From Flavobacterium hungaricum (GTDB lineage: Bacteria; Bacteroidota; Bacteroidia; Flavobacteriales; Flavobacteriaceae), in the NCBI RefSeq assembly GCF_015182285.1, contig NZ_PRDM01000005.1:124001-188000 (forward strand): 64,000 nucleotides of DNA, given 5' to 3'. The position numbers were made by a program, and so were the translations under genes. Of the stretch, positions 43,069-51,143 are shown in pieces (within the stretch, counting starts at the first letter, position 1; each line of letters opens with the position of its first letter). The notes below the pieces were generated by a model that was not told where the DNA came from, made no database searches, and saw only the letters and a program-made list of their open reading frames with translations.

Positions 43069-43142
43069 TGGTCCCACCTGGGCTCGAACCAGGGACCACC
43101 TGATTATGAGTCAGGTGCTCTAACCAGCTGAGCTATAGGACC
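43069..43142 (-). tRNA. tRNA with anticodon CAT (Met, or Ile2)
   Basis: A 74-nt cloverleaf on the minus strand. Acceptor GGTCCTA pairs with TGGGACC (one U-G pair), D arm GCTCAGCTGGTTAGAGC, anticodon arm CCTGA-CTCATAA-TCAGG, T arm CCTGG-TTCGAGC-CCAGG, discriminator A. It is not the initiator (the first pair G-C is intact). CAT could be elongator Met or lysidine-modified Ile2; sequence alone does not settle it. Confidence 0.93.
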
Positions 43143-43289
43143 GGTTTAGAGGTTGCAATATTACTACTATTTTTCGTTCGTACCAAATATTTTAAGAGAT
43201 CATTTTGTATTTAATTTAAATTCGGTGTGTGTATTTTAAAAATAATATTGATTTTCAATATCTTATTTAAAATAAAAAATGTCTTTTTT

Positions 43290-43694
43290 TTATCTAATTT
43301 CCTGACAAAGTTCTACCAAAACCCCGTTTGTATTCTTTGGATGCAGAAAAACCACCAGTTTATTGTCGGCACCTTTCTTGGGAACTTCGTTAATCAATAC
43401 AAAACCTTCGTTTTTTAAGCGTGCAATTTCTGCTTCGATGTCCTCAACATCAAAAGCGATGTGGTGAATTCCCTCTCCCTTTTTCTCTAAAAATTTCGCA
43501 ATCGGACTTTCTGGGTTTGTTGCCATTAGAAGTTCGATTTTATTCGTTCCGGTTTGAAAAAATGAGGTCAGAACACCTTCGCTTTCCACAGTTTCTTCTT
43601 TATACGACGGAACGCCTAATAATTTCTCAAACAATGCATTTGCATCGTCCATATTTTTAACGGCAATCCCGATATGTTCTATTTTATTGACCAT
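43290..43694 (-). CDS. mce: methylmalonyl-CoA epimerase
   Basis: Interconverts (2R)- and (2S)-methylmalonyl-CoA in propionate/succinate metabolism. A 134-residue glyoxalase-fold (VOC) protein with EHIGIAVKNMDDANALFEKL at the start, metal ligands His in EHIG, His in GIHHIAFDVEDI and Glu at the C-terminal VELCQ. Length is typical. It is the last gene of an operon with two exported proteins (6-base gap). The mutase genes are not in the window. Confidence 0.94.
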   Translation of the reverse strand: MVNKIEHIGIAVKNMDDANALFEKLLGVPSYKEETVESEGVLTSFFQTGTNKIELLMATNPESPIAKFLEKKGEGIHHIAFDVEDIEAEIARLKNEGFVLINEVPKKGADNKLVVFLHPKNTNGVLVELCQEIR

Positions 43695-43700
43695 CTGATT

Positions 43701-46064
43701 TTATCTTAATTGGCTAACATAAGTATTAAAATAACCGCATTCTGCAATTACATCCTGATAGTATTTTGTATCTGAATATTCTTTTTGAAGCGTTTTGAAT
43801 CCGTTCCAGGCAATAAAGTTCACCTTATCATCCTGAATATCCCAATAGTTTCTGATACTGTTGTATTTTTTATTGTAATAATCGTTGCGCTCGCATTTCG
43901 AAATCAGATAAATACATTTTGCTTTTTGCTCTTTTGTTGCAGCAGCTTCAAAGGCTTTCTGGTAATACATTTTCGAAACACTAGTATTCGTAATCATCTC
44001 TTTCATTTTATCTCTAAAAGAATACGGACTTGAGCCATACCCTACAATACTGATTTCGTAAAAAGTTCTTCCGTTGCCAAAATGAGATATATTATAAAAT
44101 GCATTTCCTAAAAGTAAACTGTTCATATAAACATCTTCTTTCTGCGCCAATTTATCCTGCATCTCTTTAATAGTAGTTAGAAAATCCATCTGCGTATACT
44201 TTCTTTTTTGATACGCCGCATGATCACAGTCGTGGCAGTCTTTAATACTTCCGTTAAACGGATTTCCTAAAAATTTATAATACTGCACCGAATCTGTCTG
44301 CTTCAAAAATTCAATTGCTTCCGGGATTTTATTTTTGAAAGCCGCCTGAACTGCCTGAAAATTATTAATATCTTTTAGTTTCAAGCTATAAATTCCGGCA
44401 CCGATATTCTCAATTTCGGTTTTATTTGGCTTAGCCAGGAATGTTTTTATGCCTTGCAGATTCTTTTCATCATCATAAAAAGCATTTCCATCGTTCCAAT
44501 AGCTGTAACGTGATTCTCCAAAAATTTCTGCTAATACTAAATTTCCTTTTTCTCTGTATAGGGCAGACAAATAATTTCTGCTCCACGAAGAAGCATTTTG
44601 ATAACGGAATTCCTGTCCTTTATAGTTTTTTGGAAGCTCGTTATACAACCAGTTTAAATCGGCTATAATTGTTTTCTCGTTTTTATCTGTCAGTTTATCA
44701 ATTTTGTTCAGGTTGTTGACAAAACGAAGCAAACGAAGCTGCATTCCTGCTAATTCGGTTTTAGGAAGTGTTTTTACCGCTTTATCAAAATTCTTATCTG
44801 CATTGGCGTAATCTCCTTTTAAAGATTGTAAATATCCAAGCGACAAATCCCATAAATAAGGTCTGTCTGTGTTTCCTGTAGCCGAAATTTTAGCGATTAG
44901 GTCCAATGCTTTTTGATCGACCTTAACTTGATTTTCGGTTTTACTGTCGGCAACGGACTGTTTTGTTCTGGGCTGATTTTCGCTTCCGTCTTTCTGAAAT
45001 GAATTGTTTATAGACTGCTCCAATCCATTTACCAGTCGTGTCGCCAGATAATTTAAATGTTCGCTTTTGGGATCCAATTCGTATATCTTTTCGATTGCTT
45101 GTTTTTCATCTTTATAATAACCGTGAATGGCCCAAAGCGCCGCTTTTTCTTTATTGTTTTTTGCCATTGTAAGCGCTTTATTCCAGTCGGCTTGGTTTTT
45201 CGGACTAAAACTATAAGCGGTTACAACTCGTAATTCGGGACATTTGTCAAAAACTTGTGCGTACAAATAGTTTGCAACGGCATATTTCTTTTGTTTGTGA
45301 TTGATTCCCGCAACATAAGAAAGAGCACGATAATACAACACATTTTTGGGAACCGAACTTTCTGTTTTATTAAAAAAGTCAATCGCTTTTTGTTTGTCGT
45401 TGCTGTAAAAACGGGCTTTCATGGTAAGAAACCAATACCTGTTTTTTAAGAAGGGATCAGACAAAGTATTGTAAACATTCTCGATGGACTGAATCATTTT
45501 GACATCGTTGAATGTTTTTGCCACAACAGGCTCGTAACTCCAATAATCCTTGTTAATCGAAACCGTTTCAATTTTTTGTGCCAAATACAAAAACTCCACA
45601 AAGCTTTTTACTTTTTCATCTTTCAATGGTATTTTTTTACCCCATTTTACAGATGCGGCATTTTCTTTTTTGTTTTTATAATAGCCATGAAGATTTGTAA
45701 TTTCTTCCTTGTTCTTAATCGTATTTTTATTATCCGAATAATAGTTCAGGTTTTCATCTCCAATCAAGAAATAATTTACCGTTGTTGTATCTATTTTTCC
45801 TTTTAGATAAGCTGCCCAATCTGATTTTATAGCTGCATTAAAACGAGAATTATGCTGGGTATCAAAACCAATTCCGTAGAAAATACCGCCCGACAAAAAA
45901 AGCGGCGAATAGGATTTGTCTGCAAAAGTTTCTGGAGTGAAATTTGAGTTATAACCAAAAAAATCCCAATCGTCTCCTCCTGCACACGCATAAATTATTC
46001 CATACACAAAAAGGAAAGCTGCACTAAAACCAAGAAACAACTTGCTTAAAAATATTCTTTTCAT
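43701..46064 (-). CDS. large exported protein, unknown function
   Basis: A 787-residue protein with a signal peptide or anchor (about residues 8-28, ending IIYACAGGDDWD; the Cys has an imperfect lipobox). The mature part begins FGYNSNFTPETFADKSYSPL, and its middle consists of helical pairs that look TPR-like (YRALSYVAGINHKQKKYAVA, LGYLQSLKGDYANADKNFDK). Two CxxC/His motifs occur near 610 (DCHDCDHA), which might bind a metal; it is not a CxxCH haem site. Starts inside the 3' end of the upstream gene (41-base overlap), so the two are probably co-translated. Confidence 0.75.
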   Translation of the reverse strand: MKRIFLSKLFLGFSAAFLFVYGIIYACAGGDDWDFFGYNSNFTPETFADKSYSPLFLSGGIFYGIGFDTQHNSRFNAAIKSDWAAYLKGKIDTTTVNYFLIGDENLNYYSDNKNTIKNKEEITNLHGYYKNKKENAASVKWGKKIPLKDEKVKSFVEFLYLAQKIETVSINKDYWSYEPVVAKTFNDVKMIQSIENVYNTLSDPFLKNRYWFLTMKARFYSNDKQKAIDFFNKTESSVPKNVLYYRALSYVAGINHKQKKYAVANYLYAQVFDKCPELRVVTAYSFSPKNQADWNKALTMAKNNKEKAALWAIHGYYKDEKQAIEKIYELDPKSEHLNYLATRLVNGLEQSINNSFQKDGSENQPRTKQSVADSKTENQVKVDQKALDLIAKISATGNTDRPYLWDLSLGYLQSLKGDYANADKNFDKAVKTLPKTELAGMQLRLLRFVNNLNKIDKLTDKNEKTIIADLNWLYNELPKNYKGQEFRYQNASSWSRNYLSALYREKGNLVLAEIFGESRYSYWNDGNAFYDDEKNLQGIKTFLAKPNKTEIENIGAGIYSLKLKDINNFQAVQAAFKNKIPEAIEFLKQTDSVQYYKFLGNPFNGSIKDCHDCDHAAYQKRKYTQMDFLTTIKEMQDKLAQKEDVYMNSLLLGNAFYNISHFGNGRTFYEISIVGYGSSPYSFRDKMKEMITNTSVSKMYYQKAFEAAATKEQKAKCIYLISKCERNDYYNKKYNSIRNYWDIQDDKVNFIAWNGFKTLQKEYSDTKYYQDVIAECGYFNTYVSQLR

Positions 46065-47028
46065 AATTATTTAAATTGAATTCGTCTAAATCGTAAAATA
46101 TAATTTCTTTTGGAGCCTGGGCTTTGTTATCGTCTAAATCTTCTGCCATTTCCTTTAAATCTTCTTTAGAAATGGTTTCTGTTTTGAGCAGATCATTTTC
46201 CTGATAATAAACCCCGTTTTTGTAATTAGATTGTTTTACCCTAAAAAATATTGGACTTATCTGCTCAAAATTTTTATCTTTTTTGAGTTCGGTGAAATTC
46301 AATTTTGACCGAAGCCCTAAAATTTTCTCGTTTCTGATATGAATCGCCCACGAATATACGGGCAGTGCATAATCCAGATGAAGGGGATATTTCTTTAAAC
46401 TTTCCAGGTATTTTTCTGAAATTTTTCGGCTGTAAATCGAGTTCAGCGAATCATTCGCAATAGCGCCCATATTATAAAACATCAAAACACCATTATCTAC
46501 ATTCGGGATTTTTGTCTTTTTAAAATATTTAACCTGATGAAGCCTGATTGTGGCCGAAAGTTTTTTCTTTGAAAGCTGTTTAACTTGTTCAATAAATTTA
46601 AGATAATTGTCTTTACTGTCTAAGCTCCAGTCGCAGTCTATCTGGATTTCGCTGTACTTAATTTTATTTTTAGAATTAATTTCGGCTATCAAATGAATTG
46701 TTTTTGCTGCCAGATCGTGCACCTCAAGATCCTTTTGCAGCATTACTTTGTTTTGAATAAAAACAACCGGAATAATTTCAAACTGCTGCACAGTATCATA
46801 AAAATGAATGGGACTTATGGGAAATGGTTTTTGTGTCTGAGGATGAAGTCCGATGTCAAAATAACGAACGTAAAGTCTTTGAACATCATTATCTTTGAGA
46901 GCGTTTTTTTCTGTTTCTGAGAATTTTAAATTGGTTTTCCAATAATAAAAAGAAATTATTGGTTCTTCATTTTTACTGCATGCTGTCAGAAAAAGAAATA
47001 ACAAACCCAAAAAAAATCTTTTGCTCAA
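46024..47028 (-). CDS. lipoprotein with predicted TIM-barrel-like domain
   Basis: A 334-residue lipoprotein. The start is TTG at 47028; an in-frame stop lies five codons upstream and no ATG precedes the signal SKRFFLGLLFLFLTAC (Cys near residue 17). Segments spaced like barrel strands carry QRLYVRYFDIG, IIPVVFIQ, YSEIQIDCDWSL, LSATIRLHQVKY, NGVLMFYNMG and LDYALPVYSW. The IQIDCDW strand recalls glycosidase-like DUF3142 domains. A catalytic role is only inference. First gene of the operon with the 787-residue protein and mce. Confidence 0.7.
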   Translation of the reverse strand: MSKRFFLGLLFLFLTACSKNEEPIISFYYWKTNLKFSETEKNALKDNDVQRLYVRYFDIGLHPQTQKPFPISPIHFYDTVQQFEIIPVVFIQNKVMLQKDLEVHDLAAKTIHLIAEINSKNKIKYSEIQIDCDWSLDSKDNYLKFIEQVKQLSKKKLSATIRLHQVKYFKKTKIPNVDNGVLMFYNMGAIANDSLNSIYSRKISEKYLESLKKYPLHLDYALPVYSWAIHIRNEKILGLRSKLNFTELKKDKNFEQISPIFFRVKQSNYKNGVYYQENDLLKTETISKEDLKEMAEDLDDNKAQAPKEIIFYDLDEFNLNNYEKNIFKQVVSWF

Positions 47029-47053
47029 AACGAAGTGGTATTACATTTAAACT

Positions 47054-47061
47054 CAAAAGTA
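47054..47061 (-). promoter_or_regulatory. probable -7 box of the lipoprotein-mce operon
   Basis: TACTTTTG on the minus strand, 26 bases before the TTG start. Confidence 0.4.
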
Positions 47062-47200
47062 AGAAATTATAACGTATCACGGATTTTGAATTCTAAAAAA
47101 TGCAAAAATATATGATGCTTGAAATCCTAATAAATGGATAAAAAATTTCAATTAAAGCAAATATAATTGTTATTTTGTGCAATAAAACTGAAAAACCGAT

Positions 47201-48889
47201 ATGTTGAAAAACACTTTTAAATACATTTCAATTATTATTTTAATCTCAATGTTTAGCTGCGCTAAAAGAGGCAGTATTACCGGTGGAGCAAAAGACACCA
47301 TTCCTCCTACTTTGGTTTCCAGTTTTCCAAAGAATTTCAGCACTGATTTTAAAGGAAACGAAATTACCCTGACATTTGACGAATACATCAAATTAAAAAA
47401 CGCTAACAAACAGTTAATTATTTCGCCTCCGCTGAAATACGAACCGCTGATCACGCCTTTGTCTGTCAGTAATTTCATTAAAATAGAAATACGCGACACT
47501 TTAAGCCCCAATACAACTTACAGTCTAAATTTTGGACAAAGTATTACCGACAATAACGAAGGAAATCCTTTGAGCCAGTTCAAATATGTTTTCTCTACCG
47601 GATCTCACATTGACTCTCTAAAATTGAGAGGAATAATAAGAGATTCTTACGAAAAACATGTTGACAATTTTGTATCGGTTATGCTTTATGAAGTAAACGA
47701 GAATTTTAAAGACTCTACTATTTACAAAGAATTTCCGCGCTACATTACCAATACTCTGGACAGTCTCCGCACTTTTCAATTCGAAAATCTAAAAGAAGGA
47801 AAATATCTTTTGGTTGCTTTAAAAGACAAAAGCAGCAACAACAAATTTAATCCAAAAGACGATAAAATTGGTTTTCTAAAAAACTACATTACCATTCCAA
47901 ATGATACGGTTTACGAGTTAGAATTGTTTAAAGAAACACTTCCGACAAAAACTTTTAAACCTATTCAAGCTTCTGGAAACCGAATATTACTTCCATACGA
48001 AGGCAAACAAAGCTATAAAACTACAGCGCCAAAAATTGTATTAAAAAACAATGGTGAAGCTGTAGAAACTGTGGTAACGCAGTTCCCTAAAAAAGATTCG
48101 CTGCAGATCTGGTACAAACCTATAAAAACAGATTCTCTTTCTCTTGAAGTAGAAAAAGACCAGTACAAGAAAAAATACAACGTTCGAATAAAAGACCAGA
48201 AAAAAGATACGCTGAATATTACCGCGGTTCAAAACGGAACTTTGCATTTTAGAGACCGATTTACCTTAGAAACAACAACTCCGCTGGTAAAATTTGACAA
48301 AACTAAAATCAAATTAGTCAACAAAGATTCTACCGCAGTAGAGTTTACAACAGACTATGATGTTTTTGATCAAAAATTGTATCTTGATTTTACCAAAGAG
48401 CCTTTACAAAAATATAATTTCACCTTTTTACCGGGTGCTCTTACTGACTTATTTGAAAAAAGCAACGATACTTTGTCTTATAAATTAAATACTCAGGATT
48501 TATCTGATTATGGGAATCTTATTTTAAATCTAAAAAATGTAAAACGTTTCCCAATTATTGTTGAACTGACCAATAAAAAAGGTGATGTTGTACTGGCAAG
48601 TGATTACTCTGAAGGAAAAACAACTTTAGAATTTAATCTGGTACAGCCCGAAGTTTTTACCGTACGGGTTATTTATGATGATAATAAAAACAAAAAATAC
48701 GATTCTGGCAGTTATCTCGAAAAACGTTATTCTGAAGAAGTTTTCTACAATCAGGAAGAGTTTGATGTGCGCGCCAATTGGGACCGTAACGAAACCATCG
48801 ATTTAATCATTCCATTTAATCCGGAAGTAGAGAAAAAGACGGATGAAAAGAAGAAAAAACAAGCTGAAAAGAAACGGAAAGCTTTTTAA
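47201..48889 (+). CDS. lipoprotein with bacterial Ig-like (SbsA) domain
   Basis: A 562-residue exported lipoprotein (signal MLKNTFKYISIIILISMFSC, Cys at 20). Immediately after it the conserved GSITGGAKDTIPPTLVSSFP leads into an Ig-like domain at about 35-132 (NEITLTFDEYIKL, TYSLNFGQSITDNNEGNPL), the pattern of the SbsA Ig-like family. A transthyretin-like stretch (about 133-220, ENLKEGKYLLVALKDKSSNN) and beta-rich repeats follow, and a Lys-rich end. Widespread in flavobacteria; likely a surface-anchored beta protein with no known activity. It starts the two-gene run with the Coa1-like gene. Confidence 0.82.
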   Translation: MLKNTFKYISIIILISMFSCAKRGSITGGAKDTIPPTLVSSFPKNFSTDFKGNEITLTFDEYIKLKNANKQLIISPPLKYEPLITPLSVSNFIKIEIRDTLSPNTTYSLNFGQSITDNNEGNPLSQFKYVFSTGSHIDSLKLRGIIRDSYEKHVDNFVSVMLYEVNENFKDSTIYKEFPRYITNTLDSLRTFQFENLKEGKYLLVALKDKSSNNKFNPKDDKIGFLKNYITIPNDTVYELELFKETLPTKTFKPIQASGNRILLPYEGKQSYKTTAPKIVLKNNGEAVETVVTQFPKKDSLQIWYKPIKTDSLSLEVEKDQYKKKYNVRIKDQKKDTLNITAVQNGTLHFRDRFTLETTTPLVKFDKTKIKLVNKDSTAVEFTTDYDVFDQKLYLDFTKEPLQKYNFTFLPGALTDLFEKSNDTLSYKLNTQDLSDYGNLILNLKNVKRFPIIVELTNKKGDVVLASDYSEGKTTLEFNLVQPEVFTVRVIYDDNKNKKYDSGSYLEKRYSEEVFYNQEEFDVRANWDRNETIDLIIPFNPEVEKKTDEKKKKQAEKKRKAF

Positions 48890-48910
48890 AAATTAATCCG
48901 TAATTTGGGT

Positions 48911-49360
48911 ATGTCTGATGAATTGATTCAACATAAAAACTGGCTTAAAAGAAATTGGAAATGGCTGTTTCCTATTTCAGGTCTGTCGATTTTAATTTTA
49001 TTAATATCAATTGTACCAAATTCTGGAGAAGTAATCATCAGCACAACAAAAGCCTATACGGAAACTGCTTTATATGAAGATATAGTAAAAAAAATAAATT
49101 CAGATAAAGAAGTTGTCGCCTTTTTTGGAACAGTTCAGCCACTTGACAAATTAGCTCTTTTAGAAGGAAATGCAGTTTATTCAAACAATTATAATACTAT
49201 TATTGTATCTGTACGAATTAACGGAAGTCAAAGAAAAGGGAAACTTAATTTTGAAGCTGTTAAGAATAAAGAGGTCTGGAAATATACAAAAATCACTATT
49301 TTAGATAAGATTACTAAAAGAAAAATTATTGTTTTAAATTCTCAACAAAGAAGTTTTTAA
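48911..49360 (+). CDS. Coa1-like (cytochrome oxidase assembly factor family) protein
   Basis: A 149-residue protein with one transmembrane helix at about residues 18-38 (WLFPISGLSILILLISIVP) and a periplasmic domain (ALYEDIVKKINSDKEVVAFF, then GTVQPLDKLALLEGNAVYSN). This is the Coa1/Tim21-like fold as I know it from flavobacterial annotations. The start is placed at ATG 48911; a TTG two codons upstream is possible. The stop overlaps the convergent hydrolase gene by four bases. No oxidase genes are nearby, so a role in assembly is not supported by context. Confidence 0.75.
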   Translation: MSDELIQHKNWLKRNWKWLFPISGLSILILLISIVPNSGEVIISTTKAYTETALYEDIVKKINSDKEVVAFFGTVQPLDKLALLEGNAVYSNNYNTIIVSVRINGSQRKGKLNFEAVKNKEVWKYTKITILDKITKRKIIVLNSQQRSF

Positions 49361-50124
49361 AAAGAAATTTCAAAATTATCTCTATCACTCAAAAAATCTA
49401 GTTTTTTTCGAGTTTCATACAGACTGTTTTTATCTAACTCTACGATAAAAACACCATTTTTTTCTTGCGGTTCTAAGATATAATTCCCTAAGAAATCAAC
49501 AACCTGCGAATGTCCGATATGTTCGTAATTATTGGCATCTAAACCCGTTCTGTTTACGCCGATTGTATAACTCAAATTTTCTATTGCTCGAGCTTTAAGC
49601 AATGCATCCCAAGCATTGGTGCGGACTTTTGGCCAATTGGCCACATACAGAAGCAAATCATAGTTTTCTACATTTCGGGCAAAAACCGGAAAACGCAGAT
49701 CGTAACACACTTGAAGACAAATTTTCCAGCCCTTATAATCTACAATTACTTTTTTATCTCCAGCCATGTAAAATTGGTCTTCGCCAGCCAAAGTAAACAA
49801 ATGGCGCTTGTTGTAAAATTGAATTTCTCCAGAAGGAAAAACAAACAGCATTCTATTATAATATTGTCCATTTTCAACAATAATTAAACTTCCTGTCAGG
49901 GCGGCATTTTTTTGCTTTGCTTTTAATTGCATCCATTGTACGGCGGTTCCGTCCATCGTTTCTGCAACTGCCGGAGCATTCATGGTAAAACCTGTAGAAA
50001 ACATTTCGGGAAGTACAATTAAAGCTGCATCGGTATTAATCGCATCAATTTTTGAATCAAAATTTTCAAGATTTTTTACGGTGTCTTCCCAAAAAAGATC
50101 CGATTGTATCAAAGCAATTTTCAT
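49357..50124 (-). CDS. carbon-nitrogen hydrolase, omega-amidase type
   Basis: A 255-residue cytoplasmic nitrilase-superfamily enzyme. The Glu-Lys-Cys triad is clear: E40 (IVLPEMFSTGF), K106 (FYNKRHLF) and C140 (LQVCYDLRFP). The FSTGF and RHLFTLAGE segments fit the YafV/omega-amidase group, which hydrolyses alpha-ketoglutaramate or related amides. The length is normal. Gene follows the DeoR regulator on the same strand, 68 bases apart. Confidence 0.92.
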   Translation of the reverse strand: MKIALIQSDLFWEDTVKNLENFDSKIDAINTDAALIVLPEMFSTGFTMNAPAVAETMDGTAVQWMQLKAKQKNAALTGSLIIVENGQYYNRMLFVFPSGEIQFYNKRHLFTLAGEDQFYMAGDKKVIVDYKGWKICLQVCYDLRFPVFARNVENYDLLLYVANWPKVRTNAWDALLKARAIENLSYTIGVNRTGLDANNYEHIGHSQVVDFLGNYILEPQEKNGVFIVELDKNSLYETRKKLDFLSDRDNFEISF

Positions 50125-50192
50125 AACATAAAAATTTTAATTTTCTAAAGCACAGATTAATCTAATCTGTCTCAAATGTACTCTATCTAAAA

Positions 50193-50966
50193 TTAAATAA
50201 GCACTAAATGCGGATCTGAACTTCTATAAGGTTGCAGCATTGCGTCGTCTGGATTCAATTCTGTAATAATATAATGGACTTCGGATAAGTTGGCAATTTT
50301 CATTTTTAATACGGTATTGAGCTTTTCAGAAATAGTTAAAACCGCTGTTTTTTTTGCGGCCTGAATCATCGCTTTTTTTACCTGCACCGTTTCCCAGTCA
50401 GAATCTGAATAACCTCCTTGCACGTCAAGCGCATTGGTTCCAAAAACCAAAAGATCTGCTTTGATGTTGGCCAATTGATGAAATACTTCTCCACTCACAC
50501 ACATTTGACTGTACGAAGAAATACTGCCGCCAATCATGATTGTCTTAATATTGGGTTTGTCTAAAAGCTGTACCGCAGAAAGAGCCGTAATGGTAAAAAT
50601 AGTCAGATTCAAATCATTTGGAATCAATCTGATAAACTCCCTAATGGTAGTACCGCCGTCCACAATTAAAACCATACCATCATGCAGTAAATCGACTGCT
50701 TTCTGAGCAATTACCTGCTTAGATTCTATAGCATACGTTTGGTTAGAAGACGAGTAATGATAGCCTTTGGCCATAGCTCCGCCTTTCACTTTAATCAATA
50801 ACGATTCCGATTCAAGTTCATTTATATCGCGTCTTACCGTATCTTCAGAAACACCCAGTTTTGCAGAAAGCGTTTCAAAACTTACTCTGGTATGCAGGTT
50901 GATTTCTTTTAAAATATGATTTTTACGTTCTTCTTTTGTAAGATTTACTAATTCATTTTCATTCAT
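50193..50966 (-). CDS. DeoR/GlpR-family transcriptional regulator
   Basis: A 257-residue repressor with an N-terminal helix-turn-helix (residues about 10-65: VSFETLSAKLGVSEDTVRRD) and a C-terminal sugar-phosphate sensor domain (MVLIVDGGTTIREFIRLIP, FGTNALDVQGGYSDSDWETV). DeoR-type proteins respond to phosphorylated sugars. It is divergent from the GH20 gene, 177 bases away, so regulation of that gene or of the sugar uptake it feeds is plausible. A palindrome GCAATAATATTGC (51005-51017) lies in the gap. Confidence 0.93.
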   Translation of the reverse strand: MNENELVNLTKEERKNHILKEINLHTRVSFETLSAKLGVSEDTVRRDINELESESLLIKVKGGAMAKGYHYSSSNQTYAIESKQVIAQKAVDLLHDGMVLIVDGGTTIREFIRLIPNDLNLTIFTITALSAVQLLDKPNIKTIMIGGSISSYSQMCVSGEVFHQLANIKADLLVFGTNALDVQGGYSDSDWETVQVKKAMIQAAKKTAVLTISEKLNTVLKMKIANLSEVHYIITELNPDDAMLQPYRSSDPHLVLI

Positions 50967-50987
50967 TTCGAATCGTATTTAGAAGAA

Positions 50988-51049
50988 CAAAAGTAAAAAA
51001 TAATGCAATAATATTGCGAAACAATTTCTAAAACAAAGGATTAACTTTG
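50988..51049. promoter_or_regulatory. divergent -7 boxes and palindrome between DeoR and GH20 genes
   Basis: TACTTTTG on the minus strand (50995-50988) for the regulator and TAACTTTG on the plus strand (51042-51049) for the GH20 gene, both TAnnTTTG. Between them GCAATAATATTGC (51005-51017) could be an operator. -33 boxes are poor. Confidence 0.4.
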
Positions 51050-51143
51050 GAAAAACCTTAATTTTAGAGTGTTAAAAAAAATTACTCCCTGCATTTTTTT
51101 TGCAAAGGACTTTTTCTTGTACGTTAAAAATAATAGTACCAGT

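Noticed and set aside
38803..43142. Integrated element at the tRNA(CAT) gene
   Set aside because: The restriction-modification patch lies near a tRNA, but I found no integrase and no duplicated tRNA 3' end that would mark attachment sites.
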